In this document: positions 38,035 to 48,227 of the stretch, piece after piece
Layout: every line of letters starts with the position of its first letter
Position numbering within the stretch: the stretch's first letter is position 1
Source: Parabacteroides hominis
GTDB lineage: Bacteria > Bacteroidota > Bacteroidia > Bacteroidales > Tannerellaceae
NCBI RefSeq assembly: GCF_014287585.1
Contig: NZ_JACOOJ010000001.1
Span: forward strand, 286,513-350,512
Length of the DNA: 64,000 nt
Direction of reading: 5' to 3'
Made by a program: the position numbers and the translations under genes
The notes under the pieces: generated by a model
Told to the model about the DNA's origin: nothing
The model's input: the letters and a program-made list of their open reading frames with translations, nothing else
Databases searched by the model: none

Positions 38035-38709
38035 TCATTTTCTACTCTCTGTCAAAATATTACCATCTATCATACGGATCAGCCGACCGGCCATCCGGGC
38101 ATTTTCCTCGGAGTGGGTAACCATCACGACGGTCGTTCCTTCACGATTCAGTTCCGTCAACAGGTTCATCACTTCATTGCCGTTGACGGAATCCAGGTTT
38201 CCGGTCGGCTCGTCCGCCAAGACGATGTGCGGATTCGTAACGATGGCACGGGCAATCGCCACGCGCTGTTGCTGACCACCGGACAATTGTTGCGGGAAAT
38301 GTTCCGAACGGTGGGCGATCTGCATCCGGTCGAGGGCTGCATTCACCCTTTCAACCCGTTCCTTCATTGAAACACCTGCATACAGCAAGGGAAGTTCCAC
38401 ATTCTCAAAGACCGTCAATTCGTCTATCAGGTTAAAACTCTGAAAGACAAAACCGATATTTCCGTTCCGCAGGTCCGTACGGCTATTTTCCGTATGTTTG
38501 GAAACTTCCTGGCCGAGAAACCACAGTTCGCCGTCCGTCGGGTTATCCAACAGCCCCAAGAGATTCAGCAATGTCGATTTGCCACAACCGGAAGGTCCCA
38601 TGATTGCCAGGAATTCTCCTTCGTTTATTTCCAGATTAATGCCATTCAAGGCTGTCGTCTCCACACTTTCCGTGCGGAATACTTTCGTCAGGTTAATTGC
38701 TCGTATCAT
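38035..38709 (-). CDS. ABC transporter ATPase, LolD/MacB type
   Basis: The 224-residue ATPase has Walker A GPSGCGKST (38-46), the Q-loop, the signature LSGGQQQRVAIARA, Walker B VLADEPTGNLD and an H-loop (VMVTHS). The LDSVNG segment after Walker B is typical of the LolD/MacB/FtsE group. It should power the two FtsX-type permeases encoded directly upstream. Such systems act in mechanotransmission (export or periplasmic handling) and do not form a channel. The substrate cannot be told. Confidence 0.93.
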   Translation of the reverse strand: MIRAINLTKVFRTESVETTALNGINLEINEGEFLAIMGPSGCGKSTLLNLLGLLDNPTDGELWFLGQEVSKHTENSRTDLRNGNIGFVFQSFNLIDELTVFENVELPLLYAGVSMKERVERVNAALDRMQIAHRSEHFPQQLSGGQQQRVAIARAIVTNPHIVLADEPTGNLDSVNGNEVMNLLTELNREGTTVVMVTHSEENARMAGRLIRMIDGNILTESRK

Positions 38710-38745
38710 AATTATCTGTTTTTTATTTCATACTTATCATTTCAT

Positions 38746-41145
38746 TTACTCATAACGTAGTGATGTAACCGGATTACGGGAGGCGGCACGCCAAACCTGG
38801 ACAACAACCGTCAGGATCGTAACCGACAATATAATCAGCCCTGCCAACGGGAACAGCCACCAGCCGATTGCCACCCGGTAAGCGAAGTTGCTCAACCAGC
38901 GATCCATAAAAAGATATCCGACCGGACAGGCGATCACAAACGCAATCCCGACCCAACGCATATATTCGAGGCAGAACATCCTGACAATCCGGTCCGAATG
39001 TGCACCATTCACCTTACGAATTCCGATTTCCTTCGTCCGCTGTGCCGTCGAAAGGGCTACCAGCCCAAAAACGCCCATCATGGCGACGATAATAGCCAAA
39101 ACGGTAAATATCAGAAACATTTGGCTCAGTTGCTGTTCACGGGCATAATTGTTTTTAAGGACATTCTTGAATAATTGAGGAACAAAGAGATGATTTGGAC
39201 GCATCTCTTCATATTTTTCTTTCAAGAACTTCAGCGTTTCCGCCTGTTTTCCCGGAGAGATTTTGACGTACATCTTATCAAGCAACTGATTGGTATAGTA
39301 CATGAATACAGGCCGGATCTTTTCCCGTAACGGTTGGTAATTAAAATCTTTTACGATACCGATGATACGTGAGGTTCCGCGACCGGATAAAAAAGGACCT
39401 CCATTCAAGATCATGCCTACAGGATTTTCCACCTTCAACATTCTCCAGGCTGTTTCATTAATGACAATCGGCGTCACACCATATGCTCCGCTCCAGAATT
39501 TATCAGGATCAGCTTCAAGCACTTCTCCTTTCAACAACTCCAGTCCCAATGTTTGGAAGAAATCCTTATCTCCCACCAATCCGACCATCTCCAACGAATC
39601 GACCTTCCCGGCTCCATCCTGCCAACTGAATTTTGAAGTTTCCCAACGATATCCCTGTAAAAAATCAGAAAGGTCGACTCCTATAGCTATACTTTCCACA
39701 TACGGATTTTTCAACACTTCCTGTTTATACGGAATTGATTCTTCACGCCAGTCATCAACGTCCACGACAACCAGATTTTCAGTGTTCACCCCTACATCTG
39801 CATTTTGTAAATAATGTAATTGTTTGAATGTTATCATCGTACCGATAATCATCGTGATCGCAATCACAAATTGAACACAGACCAACCCTTTGATCAACGC
39901 TCCTTTCTTTCCTGTCGTTTTACCCCCTTTTAATGCCAATAGTGGATTAACCGAGGACATATAAAAGGCCGGAAAAGCTCCTGCCAAACAACCGACACCC
40001 AAAATGCCGAACAGGACAAACAACAAAGTTTCCCAACTGAACATCAACCCGATATCCTTCCCGACAAACCGATTGAAAAGAGGCAACAGCAATTCCGTCA
40101 AGGCAAGTGCCAACAACAATGCCAGGAAAGCCTGCACGAGACTTTCCGAGAGGAATTGACTAATCAGCATCTTCCGCTTTGCACCCGTCACCTTCCGTAT
40201 GCCGATCTCCTTGAATCGTTGGGAAGCACGCGCTGTCGACAATGTAGTAAAATTGAATGCTCCCATAAAGATTATCAAAGAAGCCAATACTGCAAATAAA
40301 TAAACTTGCTGCATATTGCCATGATTGCAGACATCATCCGGCTCTTTAAAAGTCGTATGCAAATGAATGTCTGCCAAAGGTTGAAGATCCAACGGCTTTC
40401 CCCATTGCGAGCGGTCGACCCACAGATTACGCATCATCTGCCTATCCGTATCGGTCAACTTCAGACCTTTCTTCAGCTGGACATAAACGTGCATCCGCTC
40501 CGACCACCCCCAATTATTCTCATCCTCTTTATTATAGGATAGAAAAGAGTTCCAACCGATCAATACGTCAAACTGAATATGACTTTTACGAGGGACTTTC
40601 AATACGGCGGCAATTTTATAAGGTCGTTGTTCTCTCCAGAAATTATGGATAATTTCTTTCCCTACAGCCGAAGCATTACCAAACATTCTCTTTGCCGTCT
40701 CCTCCGAAATTACAATCTGTTGCGGGTCTTTCTTCATCAACTTGGGATCACCGGCTATGACCGGGAAATCGAATACATCAAAGAACGTCGTGTCCACATA
40801 CGCCAGTTTTGCTACAATAAAATCATCCCCATAATGAAAATCATCGGTACTACTATATTTAACAAATGTAGCATTCTCTACTTTCGGAAAATCTTTTCTG
40901 AATATCCCGCTTAACTGTGTAACCGTAGACGGGACTTGCCCGTCAGCATGCTCGATTTCCCGGATCACCCGGTAAATCTCATTCCGGTTCTTATTAAAAT
41001 CCTCAAACGTCAACTCATCTACAATCCAAAGATAGATCAAGAATGCGGCCGTCATCCCGACCACAAAGCCCAGCATGTTGATGGACGAAAACAGGAAACT
41101 CCGCTTGATTAGCCGGAGTGCGACTTTTACATAATGTTTCAGCAT
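38746..41145 (-). CDS. MacB/FtsX-type ABC permease (tandem copy 2)
   Basis: The 799-residue membrane protein has an N-terminal helix (FLFSSINMLGFVVGMTAAFL), a periplasmic MacB-like domain, a first FtsX block with three helices (about 280-420), a second periplasmic domain and a second FtsX block ending at the C-terminus (AASRNPVTSLRYE). The motif RFKEIGIRKVTGAKRKMLIS and its repeat RTKEIGIRKVNGAHSDRIVR mark the coupling helices to the ATPase. It is very similar along its length to the permease encoded just upstream (17-bp gap), showing tandem duplication. Confidence 0.9.
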   Translation of the reverse strand: MLKHYVKVALRLIKRSFLFSSINMLGFVVGMTAAFLIYLWIVDELTFEDFNKNRNEIYRVIREIEHADGQVPSTVTQLSGIFRKDFPKVENATFVKYSSTDDFHYGDDFIVAKLAYVDTTFFDVFDFPVIAGDPKLMKKDPQQIVISEETAKRMFGNASAVGKEIIHNFWREQRPYKIAAVLKVPRKSHIQFDVLIGWNSFLSYNKEDENNWGWSERMHVYVQLKKGLKLTDTDRQMMRNLWVDRSQWGKPLDLQPLADIHLHTTFKEPDDVCNHGNMQQVYLFAVLASLIIFMGAFNFTTLSTARASQRFKEIGIRKVTGAKRKMLISQFLSESLVQAFLALLLALALTELLLPLFNRFVGKDIGLMFSWETLLFVLFGILGVGCLAGAFPAFYMSSVNPLLALKGGKTTGKKGALIKGLVCVQFVIAITMIIGTMITFKQLHYLQNADVGVNTENLVVVDVDDWREESIPYKQEVLKNPYVESIAIGVDLSDFLQGYRWETSKFSWQDGAGKVDSLEMVGLVGDKDFFQTLGLELLKGEVLEADPDKFWSGAYGVTPIVINETAWRMLKVENPVGMILNGGPFLSGRGTSRIIGIVKDFNYQPLREKIRPVFMYYTNQLLDKMYVKISPGKQAETLKFLKEKYEEMRPNHLFVPQLFKNVLKNNYAREQQLSQMFLIFTVLAIIVAMMGVFGLVALSTAQRTKEIGIRKVNGAHSDRIVRMFCLEYMRWVGIAFVIACPVGYLFMDRWLSNFAYRVAIGWWLFPLAGLIILSVTILTVVVQVWRAASRNPVTSLRYE

Positions 41146-41162
41146 ATCTTTTCTCTATTATT

Positions 41163-43571
41163 TTATTCGTAACGTAAAGATGTCACCGGATTACGGGAGG
41201 CGGCACGCCAAGTTTGGACAACAACCGTCAACATCGTTATCAGCAAGATGATACAGCCGGCCAGCGGAAACAGCCACCAACTGATTGCCGTCTGATAAGC
41301 AAAGTTGCTTATCCAGCGAAGCATTAACAGATAGCTCAACGGGCAGGCGATTAAAAACGCAATCCCGACCCAAACCATATATTCCCGGCAGAACATCCAC
41401 ACAATCCGGCGGGAATGTGCTCCGTTCACCTTCCTGACGCCGATCTCTTTCGTACGTTGCACCGTCGACAAAGCGACCAGGCCGAACACTCCCATCATGG
41501 CGACAATGATAGCCAGCACCGTAAAGACCAGGAACATCCGGCCGAGTTGCTGCTCATGAGCATAATTCAGATTCAAGGCGTCCGAGAAAAAACGATATGT
41601 AAAGACGTTATCCGGACGCATCTTTTCATACTCATCTTTCAGGAACTTCAATGTCTCAGCCTTATTCTCAGGAGATATCTTTATATATAACGTATTCAAC
41701 AGCCGGCGGGAATAATACAGATAAGCCGGCTTAACTTTCTCACGCAACGGTTGGAAGTTAAAATCCTTCACGATACCAACGATCCGCGATGCCTCTCCGT
41801 ACCACCCTTTATTCTGTAAAAGCATACCGACCGGATCTTCCACATTCATCAGTTTCCAGGCGGTTTCATTAATTACAATCGGCAACTCTTTCTCATAAGC
41901 GCCATCCATATAAGCCTTTTTATCCGCTCCAAACGGCATTCCTTTCAACAGGGTCAAGCCCAACGTCTCCATAAAATCACTATCACCGGCCACTCCGACC
42001 ATTTTCAGCGAATCGACCTGTCCGGCCTCGTTCATCCAGCTGAACGAGTTCTCCTCCGTTCGATGTCCCTGAAGATAATTCGAAAGCTCCACACCTCCGG
42101 TCACAGACCTGACATTCGGGTTCTTCAACACTTCCTGCTTATAATCATCAATTCCATAACCGCCCATGTAGGACATAAAGTCGAAAAGGCCGCAATCGGC
42201 AACCACCATGTCTTCCTTATCCAGACCTAAATCCGCATTTTGCAGATAATGAAGCTGTTTGAATACAACAGAAGTACAAAAGACCATTACGATAGCGATG
42301 ACAAACTGCACACACACCAGCCCTTTGACCAACGTGCCTTTTTTCCCGGTGGAACGTCCTCCTCTAAAAGATTGCAGCGGATTAAACCGTGACATATAAA
42401 AAGCGGGAAATGCTCCTGCCAGGCAGCCGACTCCGATAATTCCAAACAGGACAAACAATACGGTCTGCCAACTGGCCGTCAGCACAATATCCTTTTCCAC
42501 AAACCGATTGAAAAGCGGTAACAGCAATTCCGTCAGCGCCAATGCCAGTATCAGCGACAGGAACGCCTGTACCAGACTCTCCGACAGAAATTGCATCACC
42601 AGGACCTTCCGCTTGGCTCCTGTCACTTTCCGGACACCGATTTCCTTAAAACGTTGGGAGGCGCGTGCCGTAGACAAGGTTGTGAAATTGAATGCCCCCA
42701 TAAAAACGATCAGGATGGCCAAAGCCGTAAACAGATAAATCTGCGACATATTCCCGTGATTGCCGACTTCCGGATCTTTAAATGGCGTATGCAGATGAAT
42801 ATCTTTTAGCGGCTGGAATTCCAAAAGCATTCCCTTTTCCTTATGGTTTAACCAGACACGGCTCATGTTCAGCCAGTCTGCTTCTGATAAAACCGTACCT
42901 TTTCTTAACTGGATATAGACGCTTGTCCCCTCGACAAAATCCCAATTCATCGGCTCGTAATAGGCCTGTTCGCTCAACAGGACCTCAAACTTTATATGGC
43001 TTTTACGCGGGACTTTCAGGACTGCCGCCACTTTATAACGAAAAGTCTGTCCGAAAAACTGACAGGTAACTTCTCTCCCGATAGCCGAAACCCCACCAAA
43101 CAGTTTCTTTGCTGCCGACTCCGCCAGCACGATTTGTTGCGGATCTTTCTTTATCAGATTGGGATCGCCGGCAATAACCGGAAAACTGAAAACATCGAAA
43201 AAGGTAGTATCTACATATGTATACTTGGCTTCAATCAGGTTTTCCCCTGAATGAAGGTTCAAAACACCGAAGTTCAGCGCAAAAGTAGCATTCTCTACCT
43301 GCGGAAACTCATTCCGGAAAGCCTCACTCAACGGCGCGACCGTATAGGCAGACTCCTTCACTTCTCCACCTGCATCCCGATCTACGGCAACCACCCGGTA
43401 AACAAAATCCCGGTTCTTCTGAAAATCCTCAAACGTCAACTCATCCACAATCCAGAGATAAATCAGGAAAGCAGCCATCATCCCCAACACGAAACCCAGC
43501 ATATTGATGGACGAAAACAGAAAGCTCCGCTTAATCAGCCGGAGTGCGACTTTTACATAGTGTTTAAACAT
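41163..43571 (-). CDS. MacB/FtsX-type ABC permease (tandem copy 1)
   Basis: The 802-residue permease shares its architecture with the following gene: start FKHYVKVALRLIKRSFLFSS, first coupling motif RFKEIGVRKVTGAKRKVLVM and second RTKEIGVRKVNGAHSRRIVW. The periplasmic domains differ more than the membrane parts, as expected for a substrate- or partner-specific portion. It is the first gene of the permease-permease-ATPase-propeller series. No TAnnTTTG motif was found in the 230-bp gap upstream. Confidence 0.9.
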   Translation of the reverse strand: MFKHYVKVALRLIKRSFLFSSINMLGFVLGMMAAFLIYLWIVDELTFEDFQKNRDFVYRVVAVDRDAGGEVKESAYTVAPLSEAFRNEFPQVENATFALNFGVLNLHSGENLIEAKYTYVDTTFFDVFSFPVIAGDPNLIKKDPQQIVLAESAAKKLFGGVSAIGREVTCQFFGQTFRYKVAAVLKVPRKSHIKFEVLLSEQAYYEPMNWDFVEGTSVYIQLRKGTVLSEADWLNMSRVWLNHKEKGMLLEFQPLKDIHLHTPFKDPEVGNHGNMSQIYLFTALAILIVFMGAFNFTTLSTARASQRFKEIGVRKVTGAKRKVLVMQFLSESLVQAFLSLILALALTELLLPLFNRFVEKDIVLTASWQTVLFVLFGIIGVGCLAGAFPAFYMSRFNPLQSFRGGRSTGKKGTLVKGLVCVQFVIAIVMVFCTSVVFKQLHYLQNADLGLDKEDMVVADCGLFDFMSYMGGYGIDDYKQEVLKNPNVRSVTGGVELSNYLQGHRTEENSFSWMNEAGQVDSLKMVGVAGDSDFMETLGLTLLKGMPFGADKKAYMDGAYEKELPIVINETAWKLMNVEDPVGMLLQNKGWYGEASRIVGIVKDFNFQPLREKVKPAYLYYSRRLLNTLYIKISPENKAETLKFLKDEYEKMRPDNVFTYRFFSDALNLNYAHEQQLGRMFLVFTVLAIIVAMMGVFGLVALSTVQRTKEIGVRKVNGAHSRRIVWMFCREYMVWVGIAFLIACPLSYLLMLRWISNFAYQTAISWWLFPLAGCIILLITMLTVVVQTWRAASRNPVTSLRYE

Positions 43572-43801
43572 ATATCTTTATTTTACGAATTACCCAATAC
43601 AAGACAAAGATCATGCCATTCCCGGAATTTCCTTATTTACAACCTTATACAAATAGAACTGTTTAAGTGCATTGTCCGTTTCCGTACGCCGCACGTGCAA
43701 AAACGCACGGAAGTCAAACATTACACATAAAATTAGCCTATCTCAGAACTTTTCATTAATTTCGCACCAATATTTTAAATGAATGTAAAAAAGATACGAC
43801 G

Positions 43802-45349
43802 ATGGTAAAGAGGTCTGTTTTAGCGTTATTTATTGTATTGTTATTCAGTAGTAATCGGATAGGAGCACAGGATGTTGATATAATTAGCGGGAATCAGTTG
43901 AACAGACCTGTTCAGACTGCTGTTCCCGATACATTCCCCTTATTAGACTTGGAAGAGACGGAACTGGATAAAATCCCTGATCTCAGGACACAGTTCGAAA
44001 AACTCAATAGCAGCTACTCCGCTCCCGCTGCACCGAGTGAAAACTTGCTCCGCTTTTTAAAGAAAGACGAGATAGAGTTATCACCGGAAGCACAATACTG
44101 GGTAAATTGGGTACGCGACCCGTCTACCATTATCAGCCCGTGGGCAACCTTACGGGATACGACAATCGTCAATCCGCTGTTTACTCCGATTCTGTTCAAA
44201 GGAGGGCTTATCCCGGAAGACCTTCAATTGTACGATAAGGACTTTATTGCAAAACAGCGTCCCAGTTTTCCATTGTTCAAACCGGATACAACTTTGTTCC
44301 AAGATGAAACACTGAAGAACAAATTACAGAATACAGCATATAATTATGTACGTGTAAACTACCCGGAATATTTCCGCTATTCGGAACGCGACCTGCCGAC
44401 AGATGTCGTTAAAACACATGTTATCAAGAAAGCGACATACGAACCGGAACTTATCAAGATAGAAAGCGACCCGAATGCTTTCAGCGACGTGGATGCCCCG
44501 GTCAAGTTCATTCCGGAACGCCGCTACTGGACTTCACACTTCGAAAGCGCTGTCCAGTTTGCACAGAATTATATTTCCCCGAACTGGCATAAGGGAGGCG
44601 TGAGCACTTTGAACCTGACCAACCGCCAATATTTCGTGTACAATTATAATAAGGACAAAGTGCAGTTCACAAACGAACTGGAATGGAAAACGAATGTCTA
44701 TACGGCTCCAAAAGACACGTTGCGCGATTACAAGATCGGTGACGATGTGTTGCGGCTCCACAGTAACATCGGTTATAAAGCCTTCAATAAGTGGTTCTAT
44801 ACATTCGATGCCACTTTCCAGACGCAGCTTTTCAGCAACTATGCCGAAAATACCGACAACAAACTGGCCGGCTTCCTTTCGCCGTTCAACATCAACCTCG
44901 GTGTCGGTATGAAATATGACCTGAACAAGACATTTCCCAACAGCCGGCATAAGAAATTGACATTATCTGCCAACCTGGCTCCGATCTCTTATACATTTAT
45001 GTATAGCACGAACAAGGACATCGATTTGGGACGTCACGGTTTCAAAAAGGATGAAGCCACAGGCAAATACGAACGCAAATTAAGCCAATTCGGTTCCACG
45101 ATAAACGCGACCATGACATTCCAGTTCAACCGGAATGTAAGTTGGTATTCGCGTTTCTACTATTTTACCAGTTACGACCGCATGTTGGGTGAATTCGAAA
45201 ACCGCCTGACAATGGCTATCAGCCGTTTCTTCTCGACCACCATATCGTTGAACTTACGTTACGATGACGCAGTCACCAAGAAAGAAGATTTCGACAGTTA
45301 TCTTCAGATCAACGAGCTGTTGAGCTTCGGGTTTAATTACAAATGGTAA
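43802..45349 (+). CDS. DUF3078-type outer-membrane protein
   Basis: The 515-residue product has a signal peptide (MVKRSVLALFIVLLFSSNRIGAQ), a proline-rich, probably periplasmic N-terminal part, and a beta-barrel-like C-terminal half. The latter has alternating aromatic strands (NWHKGGVSTLNLTNRQYFVY, WYSRFYYFTSYDRMLGEFEN) and ends in SFGFNYKW, a terminal aromatic like other outer-membrane barrels. WxKGG is typical of DUF3078. It stands alone between divergent neighbours. A TAATTTCG -7-like motif is at 43757-43764, about 38 bp upstream. Its function is unknown. Confidence 0.8.
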   Translation: MVKRSVLALFIVLLFSSNRIGAQDVDIISGNQLNRPVQTAVPDTFPLLDLEETELDKIPDLRTQFEKLNSSYSAPAAPSENLLRFLKKDEIELSPEAQYWVNWVRDPSTIISPWATLRDTTIVNPLFTPILFKGGLIPEDLQLYDKDFIAKQRPSFPLFKPDTTLFQDETLKNKLQNTAYNYVRVNYPEYFRYSERDLPTDVVKTHVIKKATYEPELIKIESDPNAFSDVDAPVKFIPERRYWTSHFESAVQFAQNYISPNWHKGGVSTLNLTNRQYFVYNYNKDKVQFTNELEWKTNVYTAPKDTLRDYKIGDDVLRLHSNIGYKAFNKWFYTFDATFQTQLFSNYAENTDNKLAGFLSPFNINLGVGMKYDLNKTFPNSRHKKLTLSANLAPISYTFMYSTNKDIDLGRHGFKKDEATGKYERKLSQFGSTINATMTFQFNRNVSWYSRFYYFTSYDRMLGEFENRLTMAISRFFSTTISLNLRYDDAVTKKEDFDSYLQINELLSFGFNYKW

Positions 45350-45411
45350 GACAAAGTCTATTATTTCCATAATAAACTTTGTTAATCGTGACATAATTTC
45401 CAAATAATACG

Positions 45412-45419
45412 TACTTTTG
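45412..45419 (+). promoter_or_regulatory. Putative -7 promoter element for the rseC-rnf operon
   Basis: TACTTTTG matches TAnnTTTG exactly and lies 31 bp before the rseC ATG at 45450. A -33 TTTG at the expected spacing is not evident. Confidence 0.55.
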
Positions 45420-45449
45420 CCTCGGTTTTGCAATGTCGAGATTACAAAT

Positions 45450-45866
45450 ATGAGCGAAAGTATCAATCACAATGGGATTATAGAGAAGATCGACGGCGGT
45501 ACGGTCTACGTCCGGATCATCCAGCAATCGGCTTGTTCCGGATGCCATGCGCGAAGCATGTGCGCGGCATCCGAGAGTAAAGTAAAGATTATCGAGGTTC
45601 CGGACAACTCTGGAAATTTCCATGTAAATGAAGAAGTCCAGTTATGCGGACAGAGTTCACTGGGCCTGCAGGCCGTGCTTCTTGCATTTATATTTCCGCT
45701 TATAATAGTTCTTGCGGCTATTGTAACAGGTACAAGTATGCAATGGGAAGAAACCACAAGCGGGTTAACCGGATTACTGCTCTTAGTTCCTTATTATTGC
45801 ATATTATACTTTTTACGCGACAAACTAAAAAGGCGATTCATTTTTACTTTGAAAAAACTTAATTGA
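45450..45866 (+). CDS. rseC: RseC/SoxR-reducing-system family membrane protein
   Basis: The 138-residue protein has a cysteine-rich cytosolic N-terminus (QQSACSGCHARSMCAASES, about 30-48) followed by two transmembrane helices (AVLLAFIFPLIIVLAAIVTG and LTGLLLLVPYYCILYFL). This is the RseC layout. The gene sits 11 bp before rnfB, as in many Bacteroidetes. It may help deliver electrons from Rnf to a sensor or assembly factor. The ATG at 45450 was chosen because upstream codons precede the promoter motif. Confidence 0.88.
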   Translation: MSESINHNGIIEKIDGGTVYVRIIQQSACSGCHARSMCAASESKVKIIEVPDNSGNFHVNEEVQLCGQSSLGLQAVLLAFIFPLIIVLAAIVTGTSMQWEETTSGLTGLLLLVPYYCILYFLRDKLKRRFIFTLKKLN

Positions 45867-45876
45867 CAAACATATC

Positions 45877-46872
45877 ATGATTTTAATTGCCGTTATTTCA
45901 TTAGGAGCGATTGGAGCCATCGGCGCAGTTTTTCTATACGCCGCCTCCAAGAAGTTTGAAGTATACGAAGATCCTCGTATCGCACAAGTCCAGGAGGTAT
46001 TGCCCGGAGCCAATTGCGGTGGTTGTGGATATCCCGGATGCGGTGGTTTTGCTGCGGCCTGTGTAAAGGCCGACACGCTGGACGGGCTGTTATGTCCCGT
46101 AGGCGGAGCGCCGGTAATGGGACAAGTCGCCACGATCCTCGGAAAGGAAGCAGCCAGTGCAGAACCGATGGTAGCCGTTGTTCGCTGCAACGGAACCTGC
46201 GCCGCCCGTCCGCGTATCAACCAATACGACGGGGTAAAGAGTTGTGCGATTGCTTCCACCCTCTATGGCGGAGAAACCGGCTGTTCGTTCGGTTGCCTGG
46301 GCTATGGCGACTGTGTGGCTGCATGTAACTTCGACGCCATCCACATCAACATCGAGACAGGGCTTCCGGAAGTAGACGAAGACAAATGTACTTCATGCGG
46401 AGCTTGTGTAAAAGCTTGCCCGAAAAACATCATCGAACTGCGTAAGAAAGGCCCCAAATCACGCCGTATCTTCGTCAGCTGTGTAAACAAAGACAAAGGC
46501 GGAGTAGCCAAGAAAGCATGTGCCAATGCTTGTATCGGTTGCGGCAAATGTGCAAAGGAATGCCCGTTCGAAGCAATCACGGTGGAAAACAACGTGGCCT
46601 ACATCGATTACACGAAATGCCGCTTATGCCGCAAATGTGTAGCCGTATGTCCGACCGGCGCCATCCACGAATTGAACTTCCCGCCACGTAAAGAGGCGGC
46701 TCCAACTGTGGACGCCGACAAAGTAAAACCGGCAACAGCTCCGAAACCCGCTGCACCGAAGGCTGAAGCCTCGAAGACAGAGGCTCCGAAGGTAGAAGTT
46801 CCGGTAACAAACGCTACGCCAAAAGCAGAAACTCCTAAAGTTGAAACAAAAGAAGAAACAAATCAAAAATAA
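45877..46872 (+). CDS. rnfB: Rnf complex subunit B, iron-sulfur protein
   Basis: The 331-residue subunit passes electrons between ferredoxin and the Rnf complex. An N-terminal membrane helix (ILIAVISLGAIGAIGAVFLY) is followed by a four-cysteine cluster motif (NCGGCGYPGCGG) and several 4Fe-4S motifs (CTSCGACVKACP, CIGCGKCAKECP, CRLCRKCVAVCP). The last 60 residues are a low-complexity Ala/Pro/Lys/Glu tail with APKxEAPK-type repeats, longer than in the E. coli protein. It heads the rnfBCDGEA run. Confidence 0.96.
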   Translation: MILIAVISLGAIGAIGAVFLYAASKKFEVYEDPRIAQVQEVLPGANCGGCGYPGCGGFAAACVKADTLDGLLCPVGGAPVMGQVATILGKEAASAEPMVAVVRCNGTCAARPRINQYDGVKSCAIASTLYGGETGCSFGCLGYGDCVAACNFDAIHINIETGLPEVDEDKCTSCGACVKACPKNIIELRKKGPKSRRIFVSCVNKDKGGVAKKACANACIGCGKCAKECPFEAITVENNVAYIDYTKCRLCRKCVAVCPTGAIHELNFPPRKEAAPTVDADKVKPATAPKPAAPKAEASKTEAPKVEVPVTNATPKAETPKVETKEETNQK

Positions 46873-46883
46873 AATCTAATAGT

Positions 46884-48215
46884 ATGCTAAGGACATTTCG
46901 AATCGGAGGTATACATCCGCCCGAAAATAAATTGTCTGCCGGTAAGAAGATTACCGCGTTAGCTGCTCCTAAGCAGGTAATCATACCGCTCAGTCAGCAC
47001 ATCGGGGCTCCCGCCCAGGCAGTGGTCAAGAAGGGTGATCTGGTTAAAGTAGGAACACTTGTCGCCAAGGCTGGCGGTTTCGTTTCCGCCAACATCCACT
47101 CGTCGGTATCCGGTAAAGTAAACAAAATAGATAACGCTCTCGACTCGAGCGGCTACAAACGTCCTGCCATCTACATCGACGTGGAAGGAGACGAATGGGA
47201 AGAAACGATCGACCGCAGCGATGCACTGGTAAAAGACTGCGCGCTGTCATCCAAAGAGATCGTCGACAAGATTGCAGCAGCCGGCATCGTTGGTCTGGGT
47301 GGCGCGACTTTCCCGACACAGGTGAAGCTGATGCCGCCTCCCGGAAACAAGGCCGAGATCATCATTATCAATGCTGTCGAATGTGAACCCTATCTGACCT
47401 CCGACCATTCCCTGATGATGGAAAAAGGCGAACAGATCTTAGTTGGCGTCACGTTGCTGATGAAAGCCGTAAACGTAAACAAAGCTGTTATCGGCATTGA
47501 AAACAATAAACCCGACGCAATCGCCCACCTGACGAAGCTGGCGGCCGGTTATCCCGGAATCGAGATCATGCCGCTGAAAGTGCAATATCCGCAGGGAGGT
47601 GAAAAGCAGCTGATCGACGCCGTGATCCGTCGCCAGGTAAAGAGCGGCGCCCTGCCTATCTCTGCCGGAGCCGTCGTGCAGAACGTGGGAACCGCATACG
47701 CCGTCTACGAAGCTGTCCAGAAGAACAAACCGCTGTTCGAACGGGTCGTGACCGTAACCGGAAAGGCTGTAGCCAATCCGTCGAACTTCCTGGTTCGCAT
47801 GGGTACGTCTATCAGCACGCTGATCGAAGCAGCCGGCGGCATTCCCGAAAACACAGGTAAGATTATCGGTGGCGGCCCGATGATGGGTAAAGCGTTGGTA
47901 AGCGCCGAAATCCCGGTGACCAAAGGCAGTTCAGGCGTATTGCTCCTGACTAAGGAAGAATCCGTCCGCAAGCCTATGCAGGACTGTATCCGTTGCGCCA
48001 AGTGCGTGAACGTCTGCCCGATGGGTCTGAACCCCGCCTTCCTGATGAAGTTCACTGTCTATAAAGACTGGGAAAAAGCTGAGGCCAACTACATTCAGGA
48101 TTGCATCGAATGCGGTTCCTGTAGCTACACTTGTCCTGCCAACCGCCCGCTATTGGATCAGATCCGGTTGGGCAAAGGCAAAGTAATGGGTATTATTCGT
48201 GCAAGAAAGTCATAA
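46884..48215 (+). CDS. rnfC: Rnf complex subunit C, NADH-binding
   Basis: The 443-residue peripheral subunit oxidises or reduces NAD(H). It has the N-terminal GGIHPPENK motif, a flavin/NAD-binding core similar to NuoF (GGATFPTQVKLMPP) and two C-terminal 4Fe-4S motifs, CIRCAKCVNVCP and CIECGSCSYTCP. It is the short form without the long repeat tail seen in enterobacteria. It is 11 bp after rnfB and 12 bp before rnfD. Confidence 0.97.
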   Translation: MLRTFRIGGIHPPENKLSAGKKITALAAPKQVIIPLSQHIGAPAQAVVKKGDLVKVGTLVAKAGGFVSANIHSSVSGKVNKIDNALDSSGYKRPAIYIDVEGDEWEETIDRSDALVKDCALSSKEIVDKIAAAGIVGLGGATFPTQVKLMPPPGNKAEIIIINAVECEPYLTSDHSLMMEKGEQILVGVTLLMKAVNVNKAVIGIENNKPDAIAHLTKLAAGYPGIEIMPLKVQYPQGGEKQLIDAVIRRQVKSGALPISAGAVVQNVGTAYAVYEAVQKNKPLFERVVTVTGKAVANPSNFLVRMGTSISTLIEAAGGIPENTGKIIGGGPMMGKALVSAEIPVTKGSSGVLLLTKEESVRKPMQDCIRCAKCVNVCPMGLNPAFLMKFTVYKDWEKAEANYIQDCIECGSCSYTCPANRPLLDQIRLGKGKVMGIIRARKS

Positions 48216-48227
48216 AACAAGAGCAAT

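Noticed and set aside
33566..38275. Many long antisense open frames over obg, adk, hpt and the ABC genes
   Set aside because: They are shadows caused by codon bias on the opposite strand; the real genes have clear catalytic motifs.
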